A DNA stretch of 37,407 nt. It comes from Planctomycetota bacterium (lineage in GTDB: Bacteria > Planctomycetota > Brocadiia > Brocadiales > Brocadiaceae). A program made the translations under genes and the position numbers. The notes under the pieces were generated by a model. That model did no database searches, was not told the origin of the DNA, and was given only the letters and a program-made list of their open reading frames with translations. Position 1 is the first letter of the stretch; every line of letters starts with the position of its first letter. Shown one piece after another: positions 27,320 to 37,143 of the stretch. The stretch covers positions 1-37,407 of the forward strand of contig JAHFOX010000010.1 of the NCBI GenBank assembly GCA_023261445.1. The letters are read 5' to 3'.

Positions 27320-29770
27320 ATGCAAACAAAGTCAATCCGTAGTTTTTTATTACTGTGTATTGCCGCAATTGGCTGTTATGCAACCATTGCACAGGTTATA
27401 TTGATTCGAGAATTTCTGAATGTCTTTTATGGCAGTGAATTATGTTTGGGTATAGTGTTTGGGGCATGGTTTCTTGGTATTGCAACTGGTGCATTTGTTG
27501 GTGCAAAAGTTGAGCATAACTTTAAGTATGCGTTCAACGTTTTTATTGTTACGTTGTTAGTTATGTGTTTTGTATTACCCTTCCAGATTGTTTCTGTGCG
27601 TGGCATACGCGGTGTTTTGGGTGTTGGAGTTGGGGAGTACGTTTCTATATTGCCGCTGTTTTTCACTTCTTTTGGCTTAATAATGCCGTTTAGTTTTATT
27701 ATAGGTTTTATATTTCCATTTTCTTCGAAAGTTATTCGCGCCGCCCACACAGATGGCGCAGTGGATATTGGCATTGTTTACATCGCGGAGTCCATAGGCA
27801 GTCTTATTGGCGGGCTTACGTTTTCGTTTTACATGGTATCGAGGTTTTGTCCATTTGAAATTATTACATTGTTGAATGTAATTGTATTAATTTTTTTAAC
27901 TCTTTCAATTTTTCTCTCTCTAAAAAATAGAAAAGTTCGTTCTGGTCAAAAAGAAGATAAGGCGGTAAACAGATGGCTTGGCTTTGTTTCGCTGGGGTTA
28001 CTGTTGATCGTTATAACGATTTGGTTTTCTTCGATACCTGACAGGGTTGAGGCATTATCTGCGAAAATGCGGTGGAGTACATTGAACCCGCAAATTGAAT
28101 TGATAGCCTCAGCAGATTCAAAATACCAACATATAGACATAGGGAGGCAGTCTCAGCAATATAGTATTTATATTAATGGTCAATATGCGTCGGCATTTCC
28201 TAATGAATATGAATACGCCCAGGTTGCCCATCTGGTTATGGCGCAGCACCCATCCCCGAAACACGTCCTTTTGATTGGTTGTGGGCTAGGCGGATTTCTT
28301 TCGGAAATGCTTCTGTATCCAATTGAAAAACTTGATTATGTGGAACTAGACCAAAACCTACTGCACACTGCCGAAAAATATCTAACATCCTCTGACAAGC
28401 AAGCGCTGACCGATAGGCGCGTGACTGTATATCATCAAGACGGTCGTTATTACGTAAAAAACACGTCAATAAAAAACCACTATGATATTATTCTGATAAA
28501 TATACCTGATCCGTCAACTGCCTTCCTGAATCGTTTTTATACACTCGAATTTTATAAAGAAACGCAAGACATTTTAAAAGCAGATGGTGTTTTAGCCACC
28601 TCTGTTAGTTCGGCAGTAACCTATATTGGCAAGGAAGTTGGAAGTTATACGGGTTCTCTGTATCGCACACTGCATAGGGGATTCCAGCATGTACTGGTAA
28701 CACCGGGTCAGACTAATTTTTATTTTGCATGCAATGAGGATGGAATCATTACCCTGAACATTGAAACCCTCATGAAGCGATACAAAGAACATCAGATAAA
28801 TTCTGATTACTTTACAGAACATCTTTTCTATACCCTTCTTCAACCAGAACAGGTTAAATTTATAGAAACACAACTAAATCAGAGAAAAGACCTGCTCATC
28901 AATACCGATGCGAAACCTGTTACTTATTTTCTAAGCCTTGTATTGTGGGATTCCCTTACAGGCGGGCGTTTGCACGGTTTACTCCGCAAATTGAAGGATA
29001 TGGGATTACAATCGTTTTTAATTCCTATTATAATTGCTTTAGCTGGAAGGATAATCTACGTTGTTTTGAGGCAACCTGAACGTTTTAACTTTTATTGTAC
29101 AAAGCAGCTTAAAGTAAACTGCCTAATTGCGGTGGCAACAACAGGGTTTGCAGGCATTGCATTTGAAATTGTAATCCTCTATGCCTTTCAAAATATCTAT
29201 GGTTATATTTATGAGAGAATGGGCGTTATTGTTGCTGTTTTTATGATTGGGCTTGCACTCGGCGGCTATATTGCAAACCGAATCATCCAAACAACCATTC
29301 GCAGAAGCCGTCTCCAGGCGGAGACTAGCAATGTTTCAATGTTATACGAAACGGCACAGTTGTCTATGGGAGCTGGCTCATACCGATGGATAAATATTCT
29401 GATGCTTTTTGAAGGGATTATTGGATTATATGCTATCATTCTGCCATTCATAATCAAGGCGTTGTCATTTTATTCAATATTGGCTGAGGTTGGGTTGGTT
29501 TGTTTAATTGGAGTGGGAGGGATATTAACGGGCATTGAGTTTCCGCTTGTTAATAAAATATTTATGCAATGCAATAAAGATGTTGCTATATCCGCAGGGA
29601 CAACGAATGGCGCCGACCATATCGGCGCCTTTCTGGGGGCAATACTAACAGGGGTTGTTTTTTTGCCTCTTCTTGGTGTGTTCGGGGCTTGCCTTATTTT
29701 AGCCGCACTAAATATATCAAGCTTAATCTTGATAGCAATATTTAAGGCGAAAACATTGAATGTAAGATAA
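27320..29770 (+). CDS. Fused membrane + spermidine/spermine synthase-like protein
   Basis: N- and C-terminal TM bundles flank a Rossmann methyltransferase-like domain (KHVLLIGCGLGGFLSEMLLYPIEKLDYVELDQNL..ILINIPDPSTAFLNRFYTLEFY). Confidence 0.85.
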   Translation: MQTKSIRSFLLLCIAAIGCYATIAQVILIREFLNVFYGSELCLGIVFGAWFLGIATGAFVGAKVEHNFKYAFNVFIVTLLVMCFVLPFQIVSVRGIRGVLGVGVGEYVSILPLFFTSFGLIMPFSFIIGFIFPFSSKVIRAAHTDGAVDIGIVYIAESIGSLIGGLTFSFYMVSRFCPFEIITLLNVIVLIFLTLSIFLSLKNRKVRSGQKEDKAVNRWLGFVSLGLLLIVITIWFSSIPDRVEALSAKMRWSTLNPQIELIASADSKYQHIDIGRQSQQYSIYINGQYASAFPNEYEYAQVAHLVMAQHPSPKHVLLIGCGLGGFLSEMLLYPIEKLDYVELDQNLLHTAEKYLTSSDKQALTDRRVTVYHQDGRYYVKNTSIKNHYDIILINIPDPSTAFLNRFYTLEFYKETQDILKADGVLATSVSSAVTYIGKEVGSYTGSLYRTLHRGFQHVLVTPGQTNFYFACNEDGIITLNIETLMKRYKEHQINSDYFTEHLFYTLLQPEQVKFIETQLNQRKDLLINTDAKPVTYFLSLVLWDSLTGGRLHGLLRKLKDMGLQSFLIPIIIALAGRIIYVVLRQPERFNFYCTKQLKVNCLIAVATTGFAGIAFEIVILYAFQNIYGYIYERMGVIVAVFMIGLALGGYIANRIIQTTIRRSRLQAETSNVSMLYETAQLSMGAGSYRWINILMLFEGIIGLYAIILPFIIKALSFYSILAEVGLVCLIGVGGILTGIEFPLVNKIFMQCNKDVAISAGTTNGADHIGAFLGAILTGVVFLPLLGVFGACLILAALNISSLILIAIFKAKTLNVR

Positions 29771-29884
29771 GGTTTGTTGAGATACGGCTGTATAAAATAC
29801 TTGTTTTGTTGATGTAAAACGTGTATGCTTTGATTATTAGAATTTTCGTAAAATGTTTAAGTTCAAATGAAAAGGAGTTGTTTA

Positions 29885-30661
29885 ATGAAAAGATTTGTGA
29901 CATCACTATTTTTGGTTTTGCCCTTAGTATCTGTAGTTTTCTTGCACAGTGTATTCGCTGATTCTAAAAAGCCCGCCAGTCCGCCTCCTGAGCAAGTATA
30001 TATGAAAGAAAAACCAGATGCGCCTTCACAAGATGCGAATTCTCTTTCTGGTAAAATTGTGGAGACGATGAATAGCGGCGGTTATACATATCTTTGCATA
30101 GAAAAGGATGGTAAAAAAACATGGGTAGCTGTGCTGGAAATGAAAGTGGCCGTTGGGCAGGAAATCTCTTTACAGCCGGGTTATGAAATGGTCAATTTCA
30201 CGAGTAAGACACTTAACCGAACGTTTGATAAAATTATTTTTTCTACTGGACCAGCATCAGATCAAGGCGCAGGAGATACAAAGGACTTCCACGGCAAAAC
30301 AATGAGCAAAGGTACAGAAGTGGCTGTAAATGAGAAAATAAGTGTTGAAAAGGCTTCGGGTAAGGATGCGTATACTATTGCTGAACTTTATGCAAAAAGC
30401 GTTGAACTCGACAAGAAAAACATTGTGGTAAGGGGTAAGGTTGTCAAAGTATCATCTGGAATTATGGGGAAGAATTGGCTGCACATTCAGGACGGAAGCG
30501 GAAATCAGAAGGATAGTAGCAATGACCTTGTTGTGACGTCACAAGATATAGCTTCAGTTGGTGATGTTGTAACAGCAACAGGGACTTTATTTAAAGACAA
30601 GGACTTCGGGAGCGGTTACAAGTATGATGTAATAGTGGAACAGGCAAATATTAAAAAATAA
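29885..30661 (+). CDS. Periplasmic OB-fold nucleic-acid-binding-like domain protein
   Basis: Signal peptide; repeated Gly-rich beta segments; C-terminal KNIVVRGKVVKVSSGIMGKNWLHIQDGSGNQKDSSNDLVVTSQDIASVGDVVTATGTL typical of OB-fold exported proteins. AAAAGGAG precedes ATG at 29885. Confidence 0.75.
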   Translation: MKRFVTSLFLVLPLVSVVFLHSVFADSKKPASPPPEQVYMKEKPDAPSQDANSLSGKIVETMNSGGYTYLCIEKDGKKTWVAVLEMKVAVGQEISLQPGYEMVNFTSKTLNRTFDKIIFSTGPASDQGAGDTKDFHGKTMSKGTEVAVNEKISVEKASGKDAYTIAELYAKSVELDKKNIVVRGKVVKVSSGIMGKNWLHIQDGSGNQKDSSNDLVVTSQDIASVGDVVTATGTLFKDKDFGSGYKYDVIVEQANIKK

Positions 30662-30708
30662 CATCAAACTTGCCAAATTCTTTCAATTGATATTTTATTG
30701 CACTGTGT

Positions 30709-31851
30709 TCAAGACCATATACCCGGTATAGGTCTATCACAATCTTCACACTTATTATCTTTAAGATGGTTCTCTAATATTGAAAAACCTGACCGTTTTA
30801 TTACGACATGCTGGCAGTGTGGACAGTATGTATTCTCGCCTTCATGCCCCGGTACATTGCCCACGTAAGGGAAATGAAGTCCTGTATCAAGCGCAATTTT
30901 TCTAGCCATTTCCAGCGTCTTTAGTGGTGTTGGCGGCAGGTTTTTGATTTTGTATGTAGGATGAAAGCGTGTGAAATGAACTGGAACATCTTGTCCAAGA
31001 TTTTCCTTAATCCATGCACACATTTCCCGAAATTCCTTTTCACTATCGTTGAGTGTTGGCACGACTAACATAACAATCTCAAACCATATCCCAATCTTTT
31101 TTAGATTTATTAGTGTGTCTAGGACGGGCTTTAATTCGCCTGAACAGGTCTCCTGATAAAATTTTTCGGTAAAACCTTTTAGGTCAATCTTTACTGCGCT
31201 CAGGTGTTGGCACAACCCAGCTAAAGGTTTTTCCTGAATGTAGCCGTTCGATATCATCACGCTTTTAATGCCGTGTTTATTGCCCAGTTGGGCTGTATCA
31301 AACATATATTCATAAAAGACCACTGGCTCGGAATAGGTATAGGCAATGGTTTGGCTACCGCTTGCCCTTGCCTCCTTTACTACATCTTCTGGCGTAAGCA
31401 TAATACTTTCAATCTGCTCAGGTCTATATTGTGAAATCTGCCAATTTTGGCAAAACTTACACTCAACATTACATCCTGCGGTGGCTAGTGAATAAGCCTT
31501 TGTGGCGGGCAAATAGTGAAATAAAGGTTTTTTTTCGACTGGGTCTATATTCAAAGCGCAGACGCGTGAATGTACTAAGGTGTAGTAAGTGCCGTCTCGA
31601 TTTTCTCGCACACCACAATAACCGCGCTCCATATCGGCAATAGTGCATTTGCGTGGGCAAAGTTCACATTCCACCCGCAGGTCTTCAAGTTTCTTGTAAT
31701 GCATGGCTTCCTTTACAGGAAACCCCTGATTAACACCCCTGAGCGTTTCGGGCGTATAAATGTCCTCCGCCCATGCCGAAAGCTTATTTCCAAGGCAAAG
31801 ACTGCATGCGCCGAGCAATCCCGCTTTTAATAATGACCTTCTGTTAATCAT
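30709..31851 (-). CDS. amrS: AmmeMemoRadiSam-system radical SAM enzyme (AmrS-like) with twin-arginine signal
   Basis: MINRRSLLKAGLLGACSLCLGNKLSAWAED; CELCPRKCTIADMERGYCGVREN; AGCNVECKFCQNWQISQ (CX3CX2C); C-terminal CPHC...CEDC zinc-ribbon-like. Confidence 0.88.
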   Translation of the reverse strand: MINRRSLLKAGLLGACSLCLGNKLSAWAEDIYTPETLRGVNQGFPVKEAMHYKKLEDLRVECELCPRKCTIADMERGYCGVRENRDGTYYTLVHSRVCALNIDPVEKKPLFHYLPATKAYSLATAGCNVECKFCQNWQISQYRPEQIESIMLTPEDVVKEARASGSQTIAYTYSEPVVFYEYMFDTAQLGNKHGIKSVMISNGYIQEKPLAGLCQHLSAVKIDLKGFTEKFYQETCSGELKPVLDTLINLKKIGIWFEIVMLVVPTLNDSEKEFREMCAWIKENLGQDVPVHFTRFHPTYKIKNLPPTPLKTLEMARKIALDTGLHFPYVGNVPGHEGENTYCPHCQHVVIKRSGFSILENHLKDNKCEDCDRPIPGIWS

Positions 31852-32069
31852 AATACACCGTAGGTAAGAACTATAGAGTTCAGGAGTCGGAATGCGGAGG
31901 CAAGTTTTTTAAATATGCTCCAACTCCGAATGCTTATTTTAATTAATTATATTGCTATTGTATTTGTATGTCAAGCTATACATAATAATGGTCAAAGTAA
32001 CAGGATAAAGGCTGAGTATTTGATATACAGGAATAAGAAAAGAAGTTCATTACATGGGGCAGTTTTGGT

Positions 32070-32807
32070 ATGGAATCTTTATACGAAGAAGTTGCAAGTT
32101 TATTGGTTAAGCAAAAACAGTGTGTTGCGCTGACCGGCGCTGGTATTTCATTGGAGAGCGGCATACCTACTTTCAGAGAAAAAGGCGGACTATGGGAAAA
32201 GTACGATCCAATGGTATATGCCTCAATTGATGTGTTTAGAAAAGACCCCTCAAAATACTGGTCGTTACGGGACTATTTTATTAAGGACTACGACAAGTAT
32301 CAGCCAAATAAAGCTCATTATGCTTTAAAGGATTTGGAGGATATGGGAATAGTGAGATGTGTGATAACACAGAACATTGATGGTCTGCATAAAAAGGCTG
32401 GAAGCAAAAATGTAGTTGAGATTCACGGAAGCATTAGGGAGATTTATTGCACTAAATGCGGCAAGGAGTATGAAGCGCCGCATATCCCTGATGGTATTCC
32501 GCCTTATTGCCTATGTGGTGGCGTCCTCAAACCGAACACTATCTTATTTGGCGAGGAGTTGCCGCAGGATGCGCTTTTGAAGGCAAGAAACGAATCCATG
32601 TCATGCAAAACCATGCTTCTCGTTGGCACTTCTGCCATTGTTTATCCGGCGGCATCCTTACCTAACACTGCGAAACAGAACGGAGCAAAGATTGTAGAGA
32701 TTAACATCGAGGAAGCTTTTTCAGATGCAGATTATTTCATAAAGGAAAAGGCAGGCACGGCCCTTCCTAAAATTGTTGAGGAGATACGAATAATTGACAA
32801 ACATTGA
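32070..32807 (+). CDS. cobB: Sir2-family NAD-dependent protein deacylase
   Basis: ALTGAGISLESGIPTFREKGGLWEKYDP, TQNIDGLHKKAGSKNVVEIHGSI, CTKC...CLCGG Zn site, PNTILFGEELP. Confidence 0.95.
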   Translation: MESLYEEVASLLVKQKQCVALTGAGISLESGIPTFREKGGLWEKYDPMVYASIDVFRKDPSKYWSLRDYFIKDYDKYQPNKAHYALKDLEDMGIVRCVITQNIDGLHKKAGSKNVVEIHGSIREIYCTKCGKEYEAPHIPDGIPPYCLCGGVLKPNTILFGEELPQDALLKARNESMSCKTMLLVGTSAIVYPAASLPNTAKQNGAKIVEINIEEAFSDADYFIKEKAGTALPKIVEEIRIIDKH

Positions 32808-32886
32808 CATTAATTTGATGTATGCAAGGAATTCCAAAGACAAGCTGGTTTGAACCTGTTCATATAGGTATTTCAATTTTAGGATT

Positions 32887-33363
32887 ATGACATCAGGTCA
32901 TTTAAAATTCATAGCAGATGCCATGCTTGGCAGACTTGCAAAGTGGCTGAGACTGCTTGGATACGATGTGGTCTATGAATCTTCTATCTCTGATGACGAT
33001 CTTATTGCCATGGCACTTAAAGAACATCGCATAATATTGACAATGGACAGGAAATTGACGGAACGCAAGTCAGCGAGAAATTCGCTCTGTATCAAGAGTG
33101 ATGACTATAAAGAACAACTTAGAGAGGTTATCAGGCAATATAGTATTGATTACAAGTCCGATATTTTTACGAGATGTTTATCTTGTAACGTGCGATTAGA
33201 TTGTGTCGAAAAGAAAAAAATAAAGGACAGGATACAACCGTATGTTTACTCGACGCAGGATAAATTCTACGTCTGTCCGCAATGCAATCAAATCTACTGG
33301 GCTGGCACTCATAGAGTTAAAATACTAGAGATATTAGATGAAATACTGAAGAATAGAAATTAG
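32887..33363 (+). CDS. Mut7-C RNase domain protein
   Basis: FIADAMLGRLAKWLRLLGYDVVYE..HRIILTMDRKL; zinc-ribbon CLSC...CPQCNQIYWAGTH. Confidence 0.92.
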   Translation: MTSGHLKFIADAMLGRLAKWLRLLGYDVVYESSISDDDLIAMALKEHRIILTMDRKLTERKSARNSLCIKSDDYKEQLREVIRQYSIDYKSDIFTRCLSCNVRLDCVEKKKIKDRIQPYVYSTQDKFYVCPQCNQIYWAGTHRVKILEILDEILKNRN

Positions 33364-33504
33364 AATGCGTATGGTAAAAAACAGATTAATGCCCTATTCC
33401 AACCGTTTCCGACTTATATTTGACAATTTTCTGGCGGTTTTGTATAGTTAAACAGGTCAGTTAAGTCCAATTACGAAAATAATATGTTTGAATGAGATAG
33501 TACA

Positions 33505-34434
33505 ATGAACAAATGGTTAACATCTTTAATATGTTTTATCTTGGTTGTACTTCAGCAAGTTGCTTTTTCCTCAGAATCGAAACAACAAAGTGATGTTGTA
33601 GCAACTGTTAATGGCAAGAAAATAACTCTGGAGGCGGTGACTAAACGGCTTACAGATTTTAAAGATGCTGATTCTGAAACGCTAAATGCTGTAAAGCAAG
33701 AAATCATTGACCAATTAATTACCGATATTTTGCTGGAGGAATTTATTGATAAACAAGGTTTAATTGTTGCTCCGGAGGAGATCGAAAGGGAAGTGGAGCG
33801 GATAAGGAGCGATATCGCTGGCAATCAGGAATATAATGGTCCATCTTTGGAAAAGGTTCTCGCAGCCGTAGGTTCCGACATAAATGAATTCAAAAAAGGT
33901 ATAAAACATTCTATTGCCCTTGAAAAATATTTTAATAATAAAGTTGATGATGAAACACTGATGAAATTTTTTGAAGAAAACAAAAGCCTATTTAATGGCG
34001 AGTCTATCAGGGTTAGTCACATACTAATAGATACAAGGGATTTGAAAACGCAGGAAGAATTTTCGAAAGCACTGGAAAAAATTAAAAATATCAAGAAAGA
34101 GATAGATAGGGGAGCTTCTTTTGATGAGCTTGCAAGAAAACACTCTGCTCATTTATCAGCCCAGGAAGGCGGAGACATGGGGTTTATTCAAAGAAAGGGT
34201 TCCCTCGCAAAACCGTTTTTAGATGCAGCATTTTCGTTGCAAATAGGCGAGGTAAGCGAACCTGTTAAGACGGAATATGGATATCACCTTATAAAAGTTA
34301 CCGACAAAAAGGAAGGCTCCAATATAAAATTTGCAGATATTAAGAGGAATGTGCGTTTAGAGGCAATAGATGCGGAGATTCTTAAATTACTCGAGCGTCT
34401 TCGTAAAGAAGCTCAGATTGTAATTAATCAGTAA
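33505..34434 (+). CDS. Parvulin-type peptidyl-prolyl cis-trans isomerase (SurA/PrsA-like), exported
   Basis: Signal peptide; ATVNGKKITLEAV; PPIC domain IRVSHILIDTRD...ARKHSAHLSAQEGGDMGFIQRKGSLAKPFLDAAFSLQIGEVSEPVKTEYGYHLIKV. Confidence 0.95.
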   Translation: MNKWLTSLICFILVVLQQVAFSSESKQQSDVVATVNGKKITLEAVTKRLTDFKDADSETLNAVKQEIIDQLITDILLEEFIDKQGLIVAPEEIEREVERIRSDIAGNQEYNGPSLEKVLAAVGSDINEFKKGIKHSIALEKYFNNKVDDETLMKFFEENKSLFNGESIRVSHILIDTRDLKTQEEFSKALEKIKNIKKEIDRGASFDELARKHSAHLSAQEGGDMGFIQRKGSLAKPFLDAAFSLQIGEVSEPVKTEYGYHLIKVTDKKEGSNIKFADIKRNVRLEAIDAEILKLLERLRKEAQIVINQ

Positions 34435-34438
34435 ATGC

Positions 34439-35140
34439 CTAGAGTTTTTCCCGGTGTGCATAATCAAGAATTTCTTTTGAAGTAATAAGTTTCTGGGCTA
34501 GTTCGTATATAAGTATTTGAATTGCCTCATCAACGGCAGGCGCAAAATTAGGACCAGTAGTCATCCACCATTCGTGTTCAACTTTTGAACTTACAAAGTC
34601 AAAACCTTTCCCTTCTACGATAATTTCTGACTCCCAAATTTTATGCAGTTTTGGATCTAAGAATGATGCCGTGATTGAAAGGTTATGTTGTCCAATAGCC
34701 CTCCATACAGACACATCCATATGAAGTTCTATTTCTGAATTCTTTAAACTAACGGCTAAAACTCCGTCCAATGCCTCTTTATTCAAAAATTCCTTATTCT
34801 GTAAACTATCTATGAATATTGCCTTTTTAAATACGATTCGTGACATTTCCCCGATCTTTGAAGAAAGAGTTTCGCCGATTGGAAAAATAAAGTTTGGAAA
34901 AACATAATAAGGCGTACCGGCCTCATCCTGTTTCAAAGGTACTTCCTGGACATAATTGCGCAGTGTTGGTTCAATATAAATACCAACAGTAAGCGGTAAA
35001 GGAGTTATTTGATAAAGTCCTTTATCAAGTTTTGGGGAAAGCCTTACATGCGGTCTGGTTCCGCTTAAACAACCGATTAAGATGAAGGAGAGGATTAAAA
35101 AGAAACAATATTTATACAAGGTAGATTTTGTGGGATTCAT
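34439..35140 (-). CDS. Putative lipoprotein of unknown function
   Basis: Signal peptide with lipobox FILIGC; convergent with the PPIase, 4 bp apart. Confidence 0.75.
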   Translation of the reverse strand: MNPTKSTLYKYCFFLILSFILIGCLSGTRPHVRLSPKLDKGLYQITPLPLTVGIYIEPTLRNYVQEVPLKQDEAGTPYYVFPNFIFPIGETLSSKIGEMSRIVFKKAIFIDSLQNKEFLNKEALDGVLAVSLKNSEIELHMDVSVWRAIGQHNLSITASFLDPKLHKIWESEIIVEGKGFDFVSSKVEHEWWMTTGPNFAPAVDEAIQILIYELAQKLITSKEILDYAHREKL

Positions 35141-35268
35141 AATAGGTTACGATTTATGGTTTATATTTTAAATCAAAAATCCCTAATAGTAAACCTAAAA
35201 TTTTCTGTTCTGGTTTTTCTGGGTAGGATAAATATTACAATAAAATGGCGGCATTTATAAATTGCTTT

Positions 35269-35734
35269 TCATTTTTTCCGCTTTATAGTTACGTCATTGC
35301 TTTCCCTGCCGATCAATACAGCCCCTTTTATATTCTTCAGTCAATTATAAATCGGGTATGTTTTCAACAGGACAAGGCTATTGGTTTTGGAGCTTAGAAT
35401 TTCACCGGTTGTTGTTTTGCCCTTGCCATGTCGGACAATTCTTACAGGCAAGCGCAAATTTGTGCTTTGTAAAAAAACACTTTTTCTCAATAGGACGGCC
35501 TACAAAAAATTCTTTAGCTGCTTTGTTTATATTTGTTACATTGAACTCCGTATCAAATACAACTATAGGATATGTTATTGCGTTAAAAATTGGATCGAGT
35601 TTTTCCTCTGTTTTACGCATCTTTGGACGATATGCATATATATTACTAATGTCCAAGCTGAGCTTCGGTTTCGCCAAATGTGTTGATGCTGTTTTTGGAC
35701 TATATTTTTTTGTAAGCAATTTACATTCTCGCAA
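35269..35734 (-). pseudogene. Degraded PAS-domain protein (one +1 frameshift plus one in-frame TGA)
   Basis: ORF 35734-35402 encodes PIFNAITYPIVVFDTEFNVTNINKAAKEFFVGRPIEKKC..ACKNCPTWQ; dropping one G at ~35420-35422 continues as GKTTTGEILSSKTNSLVLLKTYPIYN-[TGA 35343-35341]-LKNIKGAVLIGRESNDVTIKRKK, the expected C-terminal half of a PAS domain. Confidence 0.65.
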
Positions 35735-36018
35735 AACAATCCCGTAACCTGTCTGGATCAGGGTCAGATTTTTAGTTTCTTTACAAAATTACTTGCCAGA
35801 AATTCATTTCTATGGATTAGCAATTGGCATACCGTAAAATATATTATAGATATTGTCTGATGATTAATTTGCACAAGTAGTTAAGTAATTAGTATATAAG
35901 TGAAAACAGATATTTACAGACAGATAGCCTTGTGCATAAAGGTATTACTGTAAGTGAGGGTGTTTCATGGTGGTAATCAGCCAATATTCAAAATGTGTGT
36001 AATTTGGAATACGGATAT

Positions 36019-36480
36019 TCAGGGCATTGAAAATATTTGTTCTGGAAGTCTTATACTAAATACCGGGCAGGGAGCTTTTTGTATAACCCTTTGAGCAACG
36101 CTTCCAATTAATATGTGTTCCAAGCCAGTTCTGCCATGTGTGCCCATTACTATTAAATCCATCTGTTTATCCCTGGCGGTTTTTATTATCTCGACATATG
36201 GAATGCCTTTAACAATAATAGTCTCAATGGTAATACTTTTTTGTATATTATCTGGTATTAAACTAGTAAGTTGAACCCTTAATTCGTCAATCTGTTTGTC
36301 ATCCAATAACAAGTCAATTTGCTTGAGCATATCTCTTACATCATTTACATGGGTTTCTACAACATGTATCAAATATAATGAAGCCTTGTTTTTAATTGAT
36401 AGGTCAGTTGCGTAGCTAAGTGCGTGTGTAGAACAAGCCGAGAAATCAACAGGGCAAAGTATTTTTTTTAGTTTGATCAT
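36019..36480 (-). CDS. Universal stress protein (UspA family, ATP-binding type)
   Basis: ILCPVDFSACSTHALSYATDLS...LIVMGTHGRTGLEHILIGSVAQRVIQKAPCPVF (GX2GX9GS motif). Confidence 0.95.
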   Translation of the reverse strand: MIKLKKILCPVDFSACSTHALSYATDLSIKNKASLYLIHVVETHVNDVRDMLKQIDLLLDDKQIDELRVQLTSLIPDNIQKSITIETIIVKGIPYVEIIKTARDKQMDLIVMGTHGRTGLEHILIGSVAQRVIQKAPCPVFSIRLPEQIFSMP

Positions 36481-36494
36481 GCTTTAATAAAAGA

Positions 36495-36532
36495 AAAGGC
36501 AGTTGTTAATTGTTTCTTTAACAACTGCCTTT
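36495..36532 (-). terminator. Rho-independent terminator for the 36575-36919 gene
   Basis: Perfect 15-bp stem AAAGGCAGTTGTTAA / TTAACAACTGCCTTT with 8-nt loop, followed on the minus strand by a T-rich tract. Confidence 0.8.
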
Positions 36533-36574
36533 CACATTATGAACTTAGTTAAATCCTGTGGTGTTATATCAGGA

Positions 36575-36919
36575 TTAGTGCTGTCCGCTTGGATGGAGTG
36601 CGCTAGCCCCTAAATCCAATGATATAAACCTAATATTTTTTTCTTCCAAAGTAACTTCAGTGTGAGCGCTTGCGCCGCCGTGTTCATGAACTGTAATTGA
36701 ATATGTTCCAGGTTTTAATTCAAATACACATGTGCCATTCTTGCCGGTTGTGCATGAGTTTTCGCCAACCTTTATTTCTGCCCCCTCGATAGGTGTTCCT
36801 ATGGCGATTGCCGTAACCCATAATTTTGCAGGTTTAACCTCATAAGCCTGAGCCTTTGATATGCCAATCCCTGCGATTAACGCTACACCGATGAACCCTG
36901 CAAATATGTTTTTAAACAT
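36575..36919 (-). CDS. Small exported protein with carboxypeptidase-regulatory/Cna-B-like beta-sandwich
   Basis: Signal peptide MFKNIFAGFIGVALIAGIGISKAQA; IGTPIEGAEIKVGENSCTTGKNGTCVFELKPGTYSITVHEHGGASAHTEVTLEEKN. Confidence 0.75.
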   Translation of the reverse strand: MFKNIFAGFIGVALIAGIGISKAQAYEVKPAKLWVTAIAIGTPIEGAEIKVGENSCTTGKNGTCVFELKPGTYSITVHEHGGASAHTEVTLEEKNIRFISLDLGASALHPSGQH

Positions 36920-37143
36920 AGTCCGTATCTCCTTTCTTATATTTATGATTAATACTTATATATAACATAAAACTTAATTCTAAATTAATTTACCTCCTAT
37001 CCTCCACCCCCTTTCGCCAATTGTCATCATTTGCTAATAAATATTGCAATATTATACATTTTAAAATTTCCTCGTCAAGATATATATTTGCTTCAAAAGA
37101 CCGGCGGGTTTTATTAATAAATTTTGCCGCATAGAGAGAATAA

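Noticed and set aside
35341-35343. In-frame TGA in the PAS gene as a selenocysteine codon
   Set aside because: No Cys expected at that PAS position, no SECIS-like hairpin identified by eye, and a separate frameshift already disrupts the gene.
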